From assembly GCA_041741095.1 (NCBI GenBank), contig JBGSKQ010000102.1, positions 8,561-72,560 on the forward strand: a DNA stretch of 64,000 nt. Reading direction: 5' to 3'. Under the pieces are notes generated by a model. That model was not told where the DNA came from. It saw only the letters and a list, made by a program, of their open reading frames with translations, and searched no databases. The translations under genes were made by a program, and so were the position numbers. Positions 44,679 through 53,369 of this stretch are shown here, piece after piece. This stretch comes from UBA6168 sp041741095. Its GTDB lineage: Bacteria; Bacteroidota; Bacteroidia; Chitinophagales; Saprospiraceae. The first letter of the stretch is position 1. Each line of letters opens with the position of its first letter.

Positions 44679-46004
44679 TTACTTCTTTTTAAAAAATATA
44701 GAATACGAAGTCAATGTCTCCGCTTGTGCCTTCCACTTTGGCCCCTCCCGCAGCAGGCGGATAGCCTCTTCGTCGCAGCCATGACCCAGCGATTTTACGG
44801 TATGGAAATCATACAATGAACCGTCTTTTTTTATCCTGAAACTTGTCACGACCTCGCCCTCTATGCCAGCAGTTGCCGCTGTTGCTGGGTATCGGAGATT
44901 CTCGGCCAGGTATTTTTCAAAATTTTCAAAACCGCCTTTTGGCTCAGGCGAATTAACCTTCTTGTTTTTATCCTTCTTCAAACCAGAAACAGCCACTTCC
45001 TCCAAAGCCACCGAATTTTCCACCATCCGCACATCTATCATGTTTGATTCTCCGATTTCCACAGTTTTATTCTCAAAACCAGTATAACTAAAAATCAATG
45101 TTTTCGCCTGTTTTGGCACTTCCAATGAGTATTTTCCTTCAATGTTAGTAACTGCGCCGAGGTTGGTTTTTTCCACTAAAACACTGGCACCGATAAGCGG
45201 GTTGCCAGCTTGGTCGGCCACTTTTCCAACGATCAGGCGTGTCCTTTCCTGGTTGTTTTCGGCTACATCTGAAAATGATTCTGTGGCAGGTTTTGCAGCC
45301 TCGTCGCTTCTTCTCATGGCAACTGGAGGAGCTGTTTCAACAACAGGTTCAACAGTATCGGCATCCCTTTCCACTTTGGGCGCCACTTCATCCGTAGTTG
45401 CCAATTCCTGCTCCTGTGCTGGCGGCTCAAAACCAAATTGCCGTTGATCGGCAGCAGGCGTGAGCGGACGGACAGGGGCAGGGGCGGGCTTGCTCTCTGA
45501 TTTGAGTGCTGTTTTGTTGTCTTCAGCTTTGGCAGGTTCATTTAGGGAAGTATTTGGGGTTGCGTCTCCATTATGTGTTTTAGCTGCCATCTGATCCGCC
45601 TCAACTGTGTCGGAAGCAACGGGCGGAATCGTATTTGGAGTCTGGGGCGCTATTTTTTCGCTGCTTTCGGCTATGCCCGTTTGGGTATTTTCTTTTTGGT
45701 CAAACTGCTGCAAAAGCAACCATGCAGCTACCAAAACAGCCCCAACAGCCGCTGCCCTCAAAACATAAAAAACTGCACCCCTCCTCTTTCTTTGGTATCT
45801 GCTGCGCAGATCCGCTTTTATGCGGCTGACAGCAACTGCATGGTTTTCGGCGGGCATGGAGCGGTAACCCTCGAAGGCATCGGCCAGGAAAGGATCGTCT
45901 TTGGCCAATACTTCCAATGCCCGCTCGTCCTTGCTGTCAGCATCGCCGCTTATCCAGCGGTGCAGCAGGGCCAGCCAATTTTTATTTCCCGATGCAGGTT
46001 TCAT
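44679..46004 (-). CDS. Sigma-coupled membrane protein with carboxypeptidase-regulatory-like domain and TonB C-terminus
   Basis: A protein of about 441 residues. Parts in order: an N-terminal cytosolic stretch that resembles anti-sigma starts in Bacteroidota (NWLALLHRWISGDADSKDER); a membrane helix (VLRAAAVGAVLVAAWLLLQQ); a long Pro/Glu/Thr-rich periplasmic linker; a CarboxypepD_reg-like domain (IVGKVADQAGNPLIGASVLV, EGKYSLEVPKQAKTLIFSYT, VALEEVAVSGLKKD); and a TonB-type C-terminal domain (FEKYLAENLRYPATAATAGI, EGEVVTSFRIKKDGSLYDFH). It follows the sigma-factor gene. An earlier ATG at 46061 overlaps that gene's stop (ATGA) and would add 19 residues; a hairpin lies between the two candidate starts. 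Confidence 0.85.
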   Translation of the reverse strand: MKPASGNKNWLALLHRWISGDADSKDERALEVLAKDDPFLADAFEGYRSMPAENHAVAVSRIKADLRSRYQRKRRGAVFYVLRAAAVGAVLVAAWLLLQQFDQKENTQTGIAESSEKIAPQTPNTIPPVASDTVEADQMAAKTHNGDATPNTSLNEPAKAEDNKTALKSESKPAPAPVRPLTPAADQRQFGFEPPAQEQELATTDEVAPKVERDADTVEPVVETAPPVAMRRSDEAAKPATESFSDVAENNQERTRLIVGKVADQAGNPLIGASVLVEKTNLGAVTNIEGKYSLEVPKQAKTLIFSYTGFENKTVEIGESNMIDVRMVENSVALEEVAVSGLKKDKNKKVNSPEPKGGFENFEKYLAENLRYPATAATAGIEGEVVTSFRIKKDGSLYDFHTVKSLGHGCDEEAIRLLREGPKWKAQAETLTSYSIFFKKK

Positions 46005-46057
46005 TTTTTTATTTGATTGTTGGAGGAGTTTGATGTGAAACAAACCCCTCCAACTTT

Positions 46058-46651
46058 TCATTTTACCCCTACCCTTTTTTCCATACAGATCCGAAGGTTG
46101 CGGCGTCCATTTTGGATATTGGATCGCACGAAACCAAGTTCTTGGCCCGTCAGATCTGATATTTCTTTGTATGATTTATCTTGAAAATAAAACTGTTCGA
46201 CACAGTGTTTTTGTTGCGGTGGGAGTTTTTGCAGGCACTCTTGCAGGACCTGTTCCTCCTTGTTTTCATCAAAAACATCCATTGGATGCATGTCGTCGGT
46301 AGATTGCACAATTTCTGCTTGGGCGGCAGGTGAAAGTTCATCGAAAGGAAGGGTTAAGTTTTTTTTCCGCAACTGCATCAGGCAATGGTTTTTGGCGACT
46401 ACGTGCAGCCAAGGCCGGAATTGCCGGATATCCTGCGTCTTAACTTTTTCCACCAAAAATTCAAAGATGTTCATCACAGCATCGTCGGCCTTGGTGCTGT
46501 CTTTGAAAAATTTCAGGCAGACACCGTACATCAGATCCACATAGCGCTCGTACAGCACGCCCAAAATTTCCAAATCACCGGAGTCCTGGTAAGCTTGCAC
46601 CAGTGCTTCGTCCGATTTGGCAGAGATATTTTGGCGGAAAAATTTGAGCAT
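46058..46651 (-). CDS. RNA polymerase sigma factor, sigma-70 (ECF-like)
   Basis: A 197-residue ECF-type sigma factor. Region 2 lies at about 30-95 (LYERYVDLMYGVCLKFFKDS, ADDAVMNIFEFLVEKVKT, FRPWLHVVAKNHCLMQLRKK) and region 4 at about 135-190 (LQKLPPQQKHCVEQFYFQDK, SYKEISDLTGQELGFVRSNI). The start at MLKFFRQNISAKSDEALV is preferred to an ATG seven codons earlier. Its stop overlaps a possible start of the membrane/TonB protein (ATGA), typical of sigma/anti-sigma pairs, so that protein may control it. Confidence 0.93.
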   Translation of the reverse strand: MLKFFRQNISAKSDEALVQAYQDSGDLEILGVLYERYVDLMYGVCLKFFKDSTKADDAVMNIFEFLVEKVKTQDIRQFRPWLHVVAKNHCLMQLRKKNLTLPFDELSPAAQAEIVQSTDDMHPMDVFDENKEEQVLQECLQKLPPQQKHCVEQFYFQDKSYKEISDLTGQELGFVRSNIQNGRRNLRICMEKRVGVK

Positions 46652-46737
46652 GAAAAGCGATACTACAAGCAATTGCGGCCATCTTCAAAGCGGCTAATTT
46701 AACCATTCTTTCTCCATTGACGGTTAAATAAAACAGG

Positions 46738-48030
46738 CTAAACCGTCCGGTGCTCCACCACCCCTTCCGACTCCAACAACAATCCAATCTCTTCCAAAAA
46801 TATCCTCGGCTTTTTGTAGTCTTCCCCAGCAAAGAGTTTCACCGCATCCAAATCTTTCCAATAAGATATAAAAGTGTGGTGGGTCACGTCGCCTTCCGTG
46901 CGGTGGAGCACCGTCACGCCCAGGTTGCCAGGTGTGGCGATAGCACTTTTTACGCAGGTTTGTTTTGCCATTTCAACGTATTCCAAAGCCTTATCTGCGG
47001 TGGTTTTACCTTGCCAAATCCGGGTAATGTTGCCCGGTTTGGGTTTTTTGGACTGGATGTCCAGGTCTTTTACGCTACCATTTTCTTGTATAAATGGAGC
47101 TGCCGGATGCGGGCTTTTGCTTAAAAGCTTTTTCAGCATGTCACGCCGGGTGTTGATGAAAATGACGCCCACGAGCAACAAAACCGCCGCCAGAACGGAT
47201 TGGCCCGTCAACGCCTCGCCGTTCAGGCCCCAGCCCAATAAGATGGCGATGACAGGGTTCACATAGGTGTTGGTCGAAACTTTATCGGGGGCCACTTTTA
47301 ACAAAAGGTAATTGAAAGCGGAATAGGCTATGATAGAACCAAATACCACCAGGTACAGCCACGACCAACCGGCTAGTGCGCTGATTTGACTCAAATTGAA
47401 GGCCTTGGTTTCGCCACTAAACAAGCCCACTGTCAGCAACATCGCACCGCCCCACAGCATTTGCAGGCCTGCGCTCAGGGGCTTGGAGGCGGGCAAGGCT
47501 ATTTTGGAAATTTTGACGGAAGCGTAACCCCACGACAAGACGCTTATAAGGATGACGCCAATGCCGATAATCACATCCTCGTTAGACATAAATTTGTCCT
47601 GTAAAACGAGCAGGGCCATGCCTGCTATGCCAAGCCCAATGCCCAGTAGCGTTTTGCCCGATGGGCGGGTATTGTTCATGCCCCACATCATCAGCACAAT
47701 GACCAATGGTTGGGCGGCTATTATGAGGGCTTCGATGCCAGAGTCAATGAACTGCAATGACCATACTGCGCCCCCATTGCCAATGAGAAAAAAAAGTACG
47801 CCGAGAAAGGCTGTATTTTTCCAGTGTTTCAAGGTGGGCCATTTTGCGCCCATTAGAAAACTAAGGCCAAACAAAAAAATGCCCGCTACTAAAAAGCGGG
47901 TACCGCACATAATGAAAACGGGAATGTCTCGGATGGCGTACCAGTTGGCTAGGTAGGTGGAGCCCCAAACAAGATAGATTATGCCAAATGCCAAGGGGAT
48001 GAGCACACGCTCAGAACTAAGATTTTTCAT
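46738..48030 (-). CDS. EamA/DMT transporter fused to a C-terminal ABM-like domain
   Basis: A 430-residue protein. Residues about 1-305 are a ten-helix EamA drug/metabolite transporter (PLAFGIIYLVWGSTYLANWY, AIRDIPVFIMCGTRFLVAGI, two EamA repeats, ending VLAAVLLLVGVIFINTRR). After a linker of about 35 residues the last about 95 (ITRIWQGKTTADKALEYVEM, LGVTVLHRTEGDVTHHTFIS, YWKDLDAVKLFAGEDYKKPR) look like a soluble ferredoxin-like ABM/stress-responsive dimeric domain. The transporter part resembles YedA-type members. The fusion is in one frame without a stop. The role of the extra domain is unknown. Confidence 0.88.
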   Translation of the reverse strand: MKNLSSERVLIPLAFGIIYLVWGSTYLANWYAIRDIPVFIMCGTRFLVAGIFLFGLSFLMGAKWPTLKHWKNTAFLGVLFFLIGNGGAVWSLQFIDSGIEALIIAAQPLVIVLMMWGMNNTRPSGKTLLGIGLGIAGMALLVLQDKFMSNEDVIIGIGVILISVLSWGYASVKISKIALPASKPLSAGLQMLWGGAMLLTVGLFSGETKAFNLSQISALAGWSWLYLVVFGSIIAYSAFNYLLLKVAPDKVSTNTYVNPVIAILLGWGLNGEALTGQSVLAAVLLLVGVIFINTRRDMLKKLLSKSPHPAAPFIQENGSVKDLDIQSKKPKPGNITRIWQGKTTADKALEYVEMAKQTCVKSAIATPGNLGVTVLHRTEGDVTHHTFISYWKDLDAVKLFAGEDYKKPRIFLEEIGLLLESEGVVEHRTV

Positions 48031-48133
48031 AAAAACCGGGTGTTTTAGTCCAATCCAAATGTTAGGGCAGGTGAGGGCGAAATGATGGACATTTTAAAAA
48101 GGTTTTATCATTTCAAGCGAGATACTTTTAGTG

Positions 48134-48168
48134 TAAATAAAAATGCCCCGGAAAAGTTCCAGGGCATT
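48134..48168 (-). terminator. Terminator of the 48215 sigma-factor gene
   Basis: Stem AATGCCCCGGAA/TTCCAGGGCATT (48142-48153 with 48157-48168, one mismatch) followed on the minus strand by a T-rich run. It lies about 47 bases after the sigma-factor stop. Confidence 0.75.
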
Positions 48169-48214
48169 GAGGGGGTAATACTAAATTTTTTTCGGGAATC
48201 TCAAGGAGATATCC

Positions 48215-48730
48215 TTATGCCCTTACCCTTTCTGCCTCTTCGTACATTTTTTGCAGTTTCCTGCGAGCGAAGAAGATACGGCTTTTGATAGTGCCGAGCG
48301 GGGCATCAAGCTTTTCTGCTATTTCGTCGTATTTGTAGCCTTTATATGCCATCCAGAAGGGCCTTTTAAAATCTTCTGGCAGTGCGCTCACCATCTTCAA
48401 CAACTCTTTGTAGGCCATATGTGTTTCCCCATCGTTTTCGATGAGTTGGCCACCTGAATTCAGGTAGTAGTTGTTGGGTGTCTGGTCGAGGATAGTGCCA
48501 CGGCGGATTTTTTTCCGGTAATTATTGATGAAAATATTCCGCATAATGGTCACTGCCCAAGCCTTGAAATTGGTATCCGCCTGGAATTTATCAGCATTGG
48601 AAATGATCCGAAAAGCCGTGTCTTGGTAAAGATCATTGGCATCGGATTCGTTCCCAGTGAGCTTTAGTGAAAAAGCCCTTAGGGAGTTGCTGACGGAATC
48701 AAGTTGACTATAGATGCTATGATTATTCAT
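48215..48730 (-). CDS. RNA polymerase sigma factor, sigma-70 (ECF-like)
   Basis: A 171-residue ECF-like sigma factor: region 2 at about 20-85 (LRAFSLKLTGNESDANDLYQ, DTAFRIISNADKFQ, NFKAWAVTIMRNIFINNYRK) and region 4 at about 110-165 (MVSALPEDFKRPFWMAYKGY, KYDEIAEKLDAPLGTIKSRI, FFARRKLQKMYEE). It stands alone with its own consensus-like promoter and a terminator and no anti-sigma gene beside it. Small stand-alone sigma factors of this type are abundant in Bacteroidota; the regulon cannot be told. Confidence 0.95.
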   Translation of the reverse strand: MNNHSIYSQLDSVSNSLRAFSLKLTGNESDANDLYQDTAFRIISNADKFQADTNFKAWAVTIMRNIFINNYRKKIRRGTILDQTPNNYYLNSGGQLIENDGETHMAYKELLKMVSALPEDFKRPFWMAYKGYKYDEIAEKLDAPLGTIKSRIFFARRKLQKMYEEAERVRA

Positions 48731-48778
48731 GTTGGGTGATTTTTATCGGTTTAAAAATGACTTTGTAATTATTATTTA

Positions 48779-48810
48779 CAAAATTACATTCTGATAAGTT
48801 CCGGCGCAAA
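48779..48810 (-). promoter_or_regulatory. Promoter of the 48215 sigma-factor gene
   Basis: On the minus strand -33 TTTG (48810-48807) and -7 TAATTTTG (48786-48779) are 20 bases apart, about 49 bases before the ATG. Confidence 0.6.
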
Positions 48811-49008
48811 TAATTTTTCCAATTTAGACTAAATCTCGACAACTTTAATAATTCTTTAACAGTGAACATAATTGGCTAAACTTTTGTCTTGTCAAGGCTG
48901 TTTACAAAAAGCTGACAAAAATGGCCTAAGAGCAACAGAAATTGTAAATTTTATCTACAAACGGTTATAACTATTCGAAATTTGATTCAAAAAACTACGC
49001 AGGATAAC

Positions 49009-49557
49009 ATGTCGGATTTTGCAAACAACTCAACCAAAGTATTTCTGTCAGAAAATCTCAGGGCCTTGCGAAAGCGCCTGAACATAAGCCAAGAAGAGCT
49101 GGCAGAAAAAATCGGCCTCAATAGGGGCAACATTGCCTCGTATGAGGCAGGTTCAGCCGAGCCCAAAATTTGCAACCTGGTCAAACTGGCCAATCTTTTC
49201 AAGGTCTCCGTTTTTGATTTGATCCACTTTCATTTGCAGGAAGAGGATAAATTTCAACAAGCCCAGTACCGCCATCAAAACGGTTCGCCAGTAGCCGCGC
49301 TCCATGCCATGGAGCATTATGCCAAAGAGGCAGAGGATTTTGAAAACGCTATTAAAGGGCTGCAATGTCTCTTTAGGCTGAAATTGAAAAATGCGGGCGA
49401 ACTTCCACAAGAGATGCAATTCCTTACCGAACAGTTCGATCAATTGTACAGCGTAACTTCCCATTTACTCAATTCCCACATTGAGCTTATCACGCTGATA
49501 AAGGAAAAGTGCTCGGAAAAAGTTGCCGCCGCCGAGACTACGGCATACAATGCCTGA
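49009..49557 (+). CDS. XRE-family helix-turn-helix regulator
   Basis: A 182-residue DNA-binding protein. The XRE/Cro-type HTH lies at about 14-68 (LRALRKRLNISQEELAEKIG, NRGNIASYEAGSAEPKICNL, VKLANLFKVSVFDLIHFHLQ). The C-terminal about 110 residues are helical (QEEDKFQQAQYRHQNG, FENAIKGLQCLFRLKLKNAG) and may sense a signal or dimerise. The start at 49009 (MSDFANN) is preferred to an upstream TTG. It is divergent from the sigma-factor gene; its stop lies one base from that of the convergent helix-hairpin-helix gene. Confidence 0.92.
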   Translation: MSDFANNSTKVFLSENLRALRKRLNISQEELAEKIGLNRGNIASYEAGSAEPKICNLVKLANLFKVSVFDLIHFHLQEEDKFQQAQYRHQNGSPVAALHAMEHYAKEAEDFENAIKGLQCLFRLKLKNAGELPQEMQFLTEQFDQLYSVTSHLLNSHIELITLIKEKCSEKVAAAETTAYNA

Positions 49558-49558
49558 T

Positions 49559-50539
49559 TCAATCCAATAATAAATAGGGTTCTAATTTTTCCCAATCGTT
49601 TTCCTTAAACCCGACGGCTGCCTTTTTTAAGGCTTCCATGTTTTGAAAAGCCCCATGCTGCTGCCGATAATTGAACAGTATGGTAGCTTGCAAATTGTTG
49701 ATGTAAGGATGGCTTTTCAGTTCGTCGAGCGTGGCAGTGTTCAAGCTAATTTGTTTGAAAACGGGCGAGGGCTTCAAATAGGGAAGAATTTTTTTGAAAG
49801 TAGAATCGGGAAGCCCAAAAACCTCCCCCACTTGCTCCACGGTGGCAAAACCGCCCAGCTTTTCCCTAAAGTTGACGATGCGTTTTGAAAACGAGGGGCC
49901 GATCCCACTCAATTGTTGCCATTCTTCTTGCGTTGCCTTGTTGATGTCAATGCTGACCTGAACAGCTTCTCTTTTTGAAACGTAACTGCTTCTTTCGTGT
50001 TCATTCTGTTCAGTATATCTGGGTTTATCCGACTGTTGGTCAAATTCGTTTTCACGGCTTGCCCATCCTGGTTTTTCACTGCTGATTTTAATGTAAGGCT
50101 CCAAGCGCTCAAAATCTTCTTCACGCAAGCCATATACTTTGCGGAGATCATCTTTTTTAAAAAATTTCCCGCCTTTCGAGCGGTAGTTCAAGATGGTTTG
50201 TGCAGTGCGCAACGGTACACCCAAGCGCACCCAATCTTCTTTGCCAATTTCGTTTGGGTCAAAATGAAATAGCTCTACGGCAACAGTTGGCTCGTTTTCT
50301 CTTCGTTCTTCACCATATTGGTAAACTGGTTTTTCATCTTCCTGTGCCGTGCGCTTGGCCTCCAAAGCTGCTGCCATTGCTTTTATTTCAGAAAAATCAA
50401 AACTTGGCTTTGGCGGCAGCAGCAATGGGTAAATGAGTGGTGCAAAGAAAAAAGCCAGGCACAGCAAAAACAAAGTGATTGCTGCATTGCGTTCGAGGCG
50501 GGTATAATAAAAATACTCCTGGAGGTGATAGCTACTCAT
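49559..50539 (-). CDS. Membrane-anchored helix-hairpin-helix (ComEA-like) protein
   Basis: A 326-residue protein with an N-terminal membrane helix (AAITLFLLCLAFFFAPLIYP), a charged linker, and three helix-hairpin-helix units: VPLRTAQTILNYRSKGGKFF (about 110-150), INKATQEEWQQLSGIGPSFS (about 200-245) and LNTATLDELKSHPYINNLQA (about 270-320). HhH units of this kind bind DNA without sequence preference, as in ComEA, the DNA-uptake receptor. Uptake is a possible role but unproven; a ComF-family gene lies about 12 kb away. An upstream in-frame ATG is not preferred. Confidence 0.88.
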   Translation of the reverse strand: MSSYHLQEYFYYTRLERNAAITLFLLCLAFFFAPLIYPLLLPPKPSFDFSEIKAMAAALEAKRTAQEDEKPVYQYGEERRENEPTVAVELFHFDPNEIGKEDWVRLGVPLRTAQTILNYRSKGGKFFKKDDLRKVYGLREEDFERLEPYIKISSEKPGWASRENEFDQQSDKPRYTEQNEHERSSYVSKREAVQVSIDINKATQEEWQQLSGIGPSFSKRIVNFREKLGGFATVEQVGEVFGLPDSTFKKILPYLKPSPVFKQISLNTATLDELKSHPYINNLQATILFNYRQQHGAFQNMEALKKAAVGFKENDWEKLEPYLLLD

Positions 50540-50728
50540 AGTAAGTTTGGTTTGTCCTGCTGAAAGGTGGTGAAGCGAAAATTGAATGGATTGGCACAAA
50601 TATCATGTTACTGATCTTTTCAGTCAAATATTTTTTTGCGGTATAATATTTTTAGCAGGGTATTCCCGCCGACAACCTTTTTCAATTTGACTACGTTTGA
50701 CCCAAATAAACCTGCACCTGCACCAAAA

Positions 50729-51940
50729 ATGAACAAGCGGAAAATTTTCAACGACCCCGTTTATGGCTTCATCGGCATCCCTTACGATATATTGTTCGAC
50801 CTGGTGGAGCACCCTTTTTTCCAAAGGCTCCGGCGCATCAAACAATTGAGCCTCACCCACTATGTCTATCCTGGAGCGCTGCATACCCGCTTTCACCATG
50901 CCCTCGGAGCGCTGCACCTCATGTGCGATGCCATCGAAGCCCTGCGCTCTAAAGATGTTGTGATCACAGACGAAGAAGCCACCGCTGCCTCCATCGCCAT
51001 TTTGCTGCACGATATTGGGCATGGGCCATTTTCGCACACACTCGAACATACATTAATCAATGTGCCGCACGAGGAGCTTTCGCTCCGCTTCATGGAGCGC
51101 ATCAATGAAGAATTTGGCGGCCAACTCGAACTGGCCATCCGTATTTTTAAAAACCAATACGAAAAACAGTTTTTGAACCAGCTCATTTCTGGCCAACTCG
51201 ATATGGACCGCCTGGACTATTTAAAAAGGGATAGTTTTTTTACGGGCGTATCAGAAGGTGTTGTTGGCTACGACCGCATTATAAAAATGTTGGCAGTACA
51301 CGAGGGCAAATTGGTGGTGGAGGAAAAAGGCATTTATTCCATCGAAAAATTTCTCATTGCACGGCGGTTGATGTATTGGCAGGTTTATTTGCACAAAACG
51401 GTGCTGGTAGCGGAGCAAATGTTGTTGAAAACGCTGCAGCGTGCCAAGGAGCTCGCTCGCCAGGGCATTCGTTTGGACGTATCAAAGAGCTTGGCATTTT
51501 TCCTTTACCAAGACTGCACGCTGGAGGATTTTGATACCCACTCAGAGGATTTGCTCATCCATTTTGCAAGGCTGGACGATTACGATATTTTCAGTGCCTT
51601 GAAGAGTTTCACCCAAGAGGCCGACCCGCTGTTGTCGTACCTTTCCAGGAGCATTTTGGACAGGCGGCTTTTTAAAATAGAGCTGAAAAACGAGCCGTTT
51701 GAGCAAGAATATGTGCAAGCCATGCAAGAAAAAGTCAAAGGCTACAAAGGAATACCTGATGAATTGATCAGCTATCTCGTGTTTGGAGGCGAAGAAAGCA
51801 ATCATGCCTACAATGTTTTCAAAGACGAAATCAATATCTTGTTCAAAAATGGAACAGTGCTTCCCATGTCGCAATTGTCGGATTTTGGCTTACAGACAAG
51901 GTTGGTGACAAAATATTATCTGTGTTACCCAAAAAGTTAG
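50729..51940 (+). CDS. HD domain phosphohydrolase (dNTPase-like)
   Basis: A 403-residue HD-superfamily protein. The metal motifs are HTRFHHALGALHL (first His), LLHDIGHGPFSHTLE (His-Asp pair, about 110-124) and the later Asp in ISGQLDMDRLDYLKRDSFFT. This is the arrangement of SAMHD1/dGTPase-related enzymes that remove triphosphate from nucleotides; the substrate cannot be read. The start MNKRKIFNDPVYGFI matches family members, which begin near KxFNDPVxG; the upstream in-frame ATG is rejected. It stands alone. Confidence 0.92.
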   Translation: MNKRKIFNDPVYGFIGIPYDILFDLVEHPFFQRLRRIKQLSLTHYVYPGALHTRFHHALGALHLMCDAIEALRSKDVVITDEEATAASIAILLHDIGHGPFSHTLEHTLINVPHEELSLRFMERINEEFGGQLELAIRIFKNQYEKQFLNQLISGQLDMDRLDYLKRDSFFTGVSEGVVGYDRIIKMLAVHEGKLVVEEKGIYSIEKFLIARRLMYWQVYLHKTVLVAEQMLLKTLQRAKELARQGIRLDVSKSLAFFLYQDCTLEDFDTHSEDLLIHFARLDDYDIFSALKSFTQEADPLLSYLSRSILDRRLFKIELKNEPFEQEYVQAMQEKVKGYKGIPDELISYLVFGGEESNHAYNVFKDEINILFKNGTVLPMSQLSDFGLQTRLVTKYYLCYPKS

Positions 51941-52111
51941 GCCTGCGTTTGTAATATGTTCACCCAACAAATTTTACAGCAAATTTTTTTCTGAATAAAA
52001 ATTTTTGAAATTTGCGGCCATTGCCCCTTTCGCCCAAAAAACCCCTACATCAACCAAGCGTCCGAAAAATTATCAGCGGATTACCTAACCAGAACATACT
52101 TGCCTTGCGAA

Positions 52112-53209
52112 ATGCCTGAAATGCTCGCCAAATACGCCAACCTGCTCGTCCACTATTGCTTGGAAATCAAGGAGGGAGATCGCCTTTTTGTATCCAGTAC
52201 TACGCTGGCCGAACCCCTTGTGCGGGAAGTTTGGCGCTCGGCGCTGCGTGCCGGCGCAACGGTAGAAGTAGAACTGGCCTTCCGGGAAAAAGGGCGCATT
52301 TTGTACGAAGAGGGGAAGGAAACGCAATTGCAGTACGTTTCTCCATTGTACAAATTGGCGATGGAGGAGTTTGACGCCTACCTGAATATTATGGCCCCCT
52401 TTAACCTAAGGGAGGAGCAAAACATAGATACTGCAAAATCAAGAATACGCAAGGAGGCGCTGAAAGGAGTCTCCAAAATATATTTCGAGCGCACGGCGAC
52501 CCGCTCGCTGAAACGCAACCTTTGCCAATATCCCACGTTAGCCAATGCGCAAGAAGCGGGCATGTCGCTCGAAGAATACGAAAAATTCGTTTTTGGAGCC
52601 TGCCGCCTCTTCGAGGCTGACCCTGCCGAAGCGTGGTTGGGCGTCCGGCGTTCGCAGCAGCACATTGTTGATTTTTTAAACAAAAAAGAAACTGTGCGCT
52701 ATAAGGGCGACGGCATTGACATTACCTTTTCAACCAAAGGCCGCAAATGGATCAATTCGGACGGTCAAACGAACATGCCCTCCGGCGAGGTTTACACCTC
52801 TCCCGTCGAGGATGCCGTGAACGGCCAGATCCATTTCACCTACCCGGTGGTGTATGCCGGGCATGAGGTGGAAGGCATAACCCTTTGGGTAAAAGATGGC
52901 CAAGTGGAAAAATGGGAAGCCAAAAGGGGCAAAGACTTGCTCGACAACGTTTTCCAGCTACCGGGAGCCAGGCGTTTTGGCGAAGCGGCCATTGGAACGA
53001 ATTACAAAATTGACCGTTTCTCCAAAAACATCCTCTTCGACGAGAAGATAGGCGGCACGGTACACATGGCCATTGGCCAATCTTACTTGCAAACGGGCGG
53101 TAAGAACGAATCGTCCATCCACTGGGACATGATAGCCGACATGAAGCATGGCGGCGAGATCTTTGTGGATGGCGAAAAAATCTATGAAAGTGGGAAGTTC
53201 CTGTTTTGA
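52112..53209 (+). CDS. M29 family aminopeptidase
   Basis: A 365-residue metallo-aminopeptidase of the AmpS/PepS/T type, which removes N-terminal residues from short peptides in the cytosol. The metal ligands are in place: Glu in MPSGEVYTSP, Glu in RFGEAAIG, His and Tyr in HMAIGQSYLQTGG, and His/Asp in SSIHWDMIAD. The N-terminal half (about 1-185) is the usual family domain. The ATG at 52112 (MPEMLAKYANLLVHYCLEIK) is preferred to a TTG four codons earlier. It is monocistronic. Confidence 0.94.
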   Translation: MPEMLAKYANLLVHYCLEIKEGDRLFVSSTTLAEPLVREVWRSALRAGATVEVELAFREKGRILYEEGKETQLQYVSPLYKLAMEEFDAYLNIMAPFNLREEQNIDTAKSRIRKEALKGVSKIYFERTATRSLKRNLCQYPTLANAQEAGMSLEEYEKFVFGACRLFEADPAEAWLGVRRSQQHIVDFLNKKETVRYKGDGIDITFSTKGRKWINSDGQTNMPSGEVYTSPVEDAVNGQIHFTYPVVYAGHEVEGITLWVKDGQVEKWEAKRGKDLLDNVFQLPGARRFGEAAIGTNYKIDRFSKNILFDEKIGGTVHMAIGQSYLQTGGKNESSIHWDMIADMKHGGEIFVDGEKIYESGKFLF

Positions 53210-53274
53210 ACCTCTCCAAGGCAGTTGAATCGGGGCAGCAAACGCACTAGTTAAATTTGTAAAGCAAAAACTGG

Positions 53275-53303
53275 TTTGTTTGTTGTCAAAATTCATATTT
53301 TTG
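53275..53303 (+). promoter_or_regulatory. Promoter of the exonuclease-like gene
   Basis: A -33 TTTG at 53275-53278 (a second copy follows directly) and a -7 TATTTTTG at 53296-53303, 17 bases apart. The leader to the GTG start is about 60 bases. Confidence 0.55.
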
Positions 53304-53369
53304 GCGGCACATTTTTAGCCAGATGTATTATTTTAAAACCCTTATTCCCAAAACAACACTATAATCAAC

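Noticed and set aside
46018..46062. Hairpin GTTGGAGG/CCTCCAAC between the sigma-factor and membrane/TonB genes considered as a terminator
   Set aside because: On the coding strand no T run follows it, so it is not a standard terminator for the operon; it may instead affect translation.
50636..50660. TATAAT-like sequence before the HD hydrolase gene
   Set aside because: Bacteroidota promoters do not use the classical -10; the AT-rich region makes a chance match likely.
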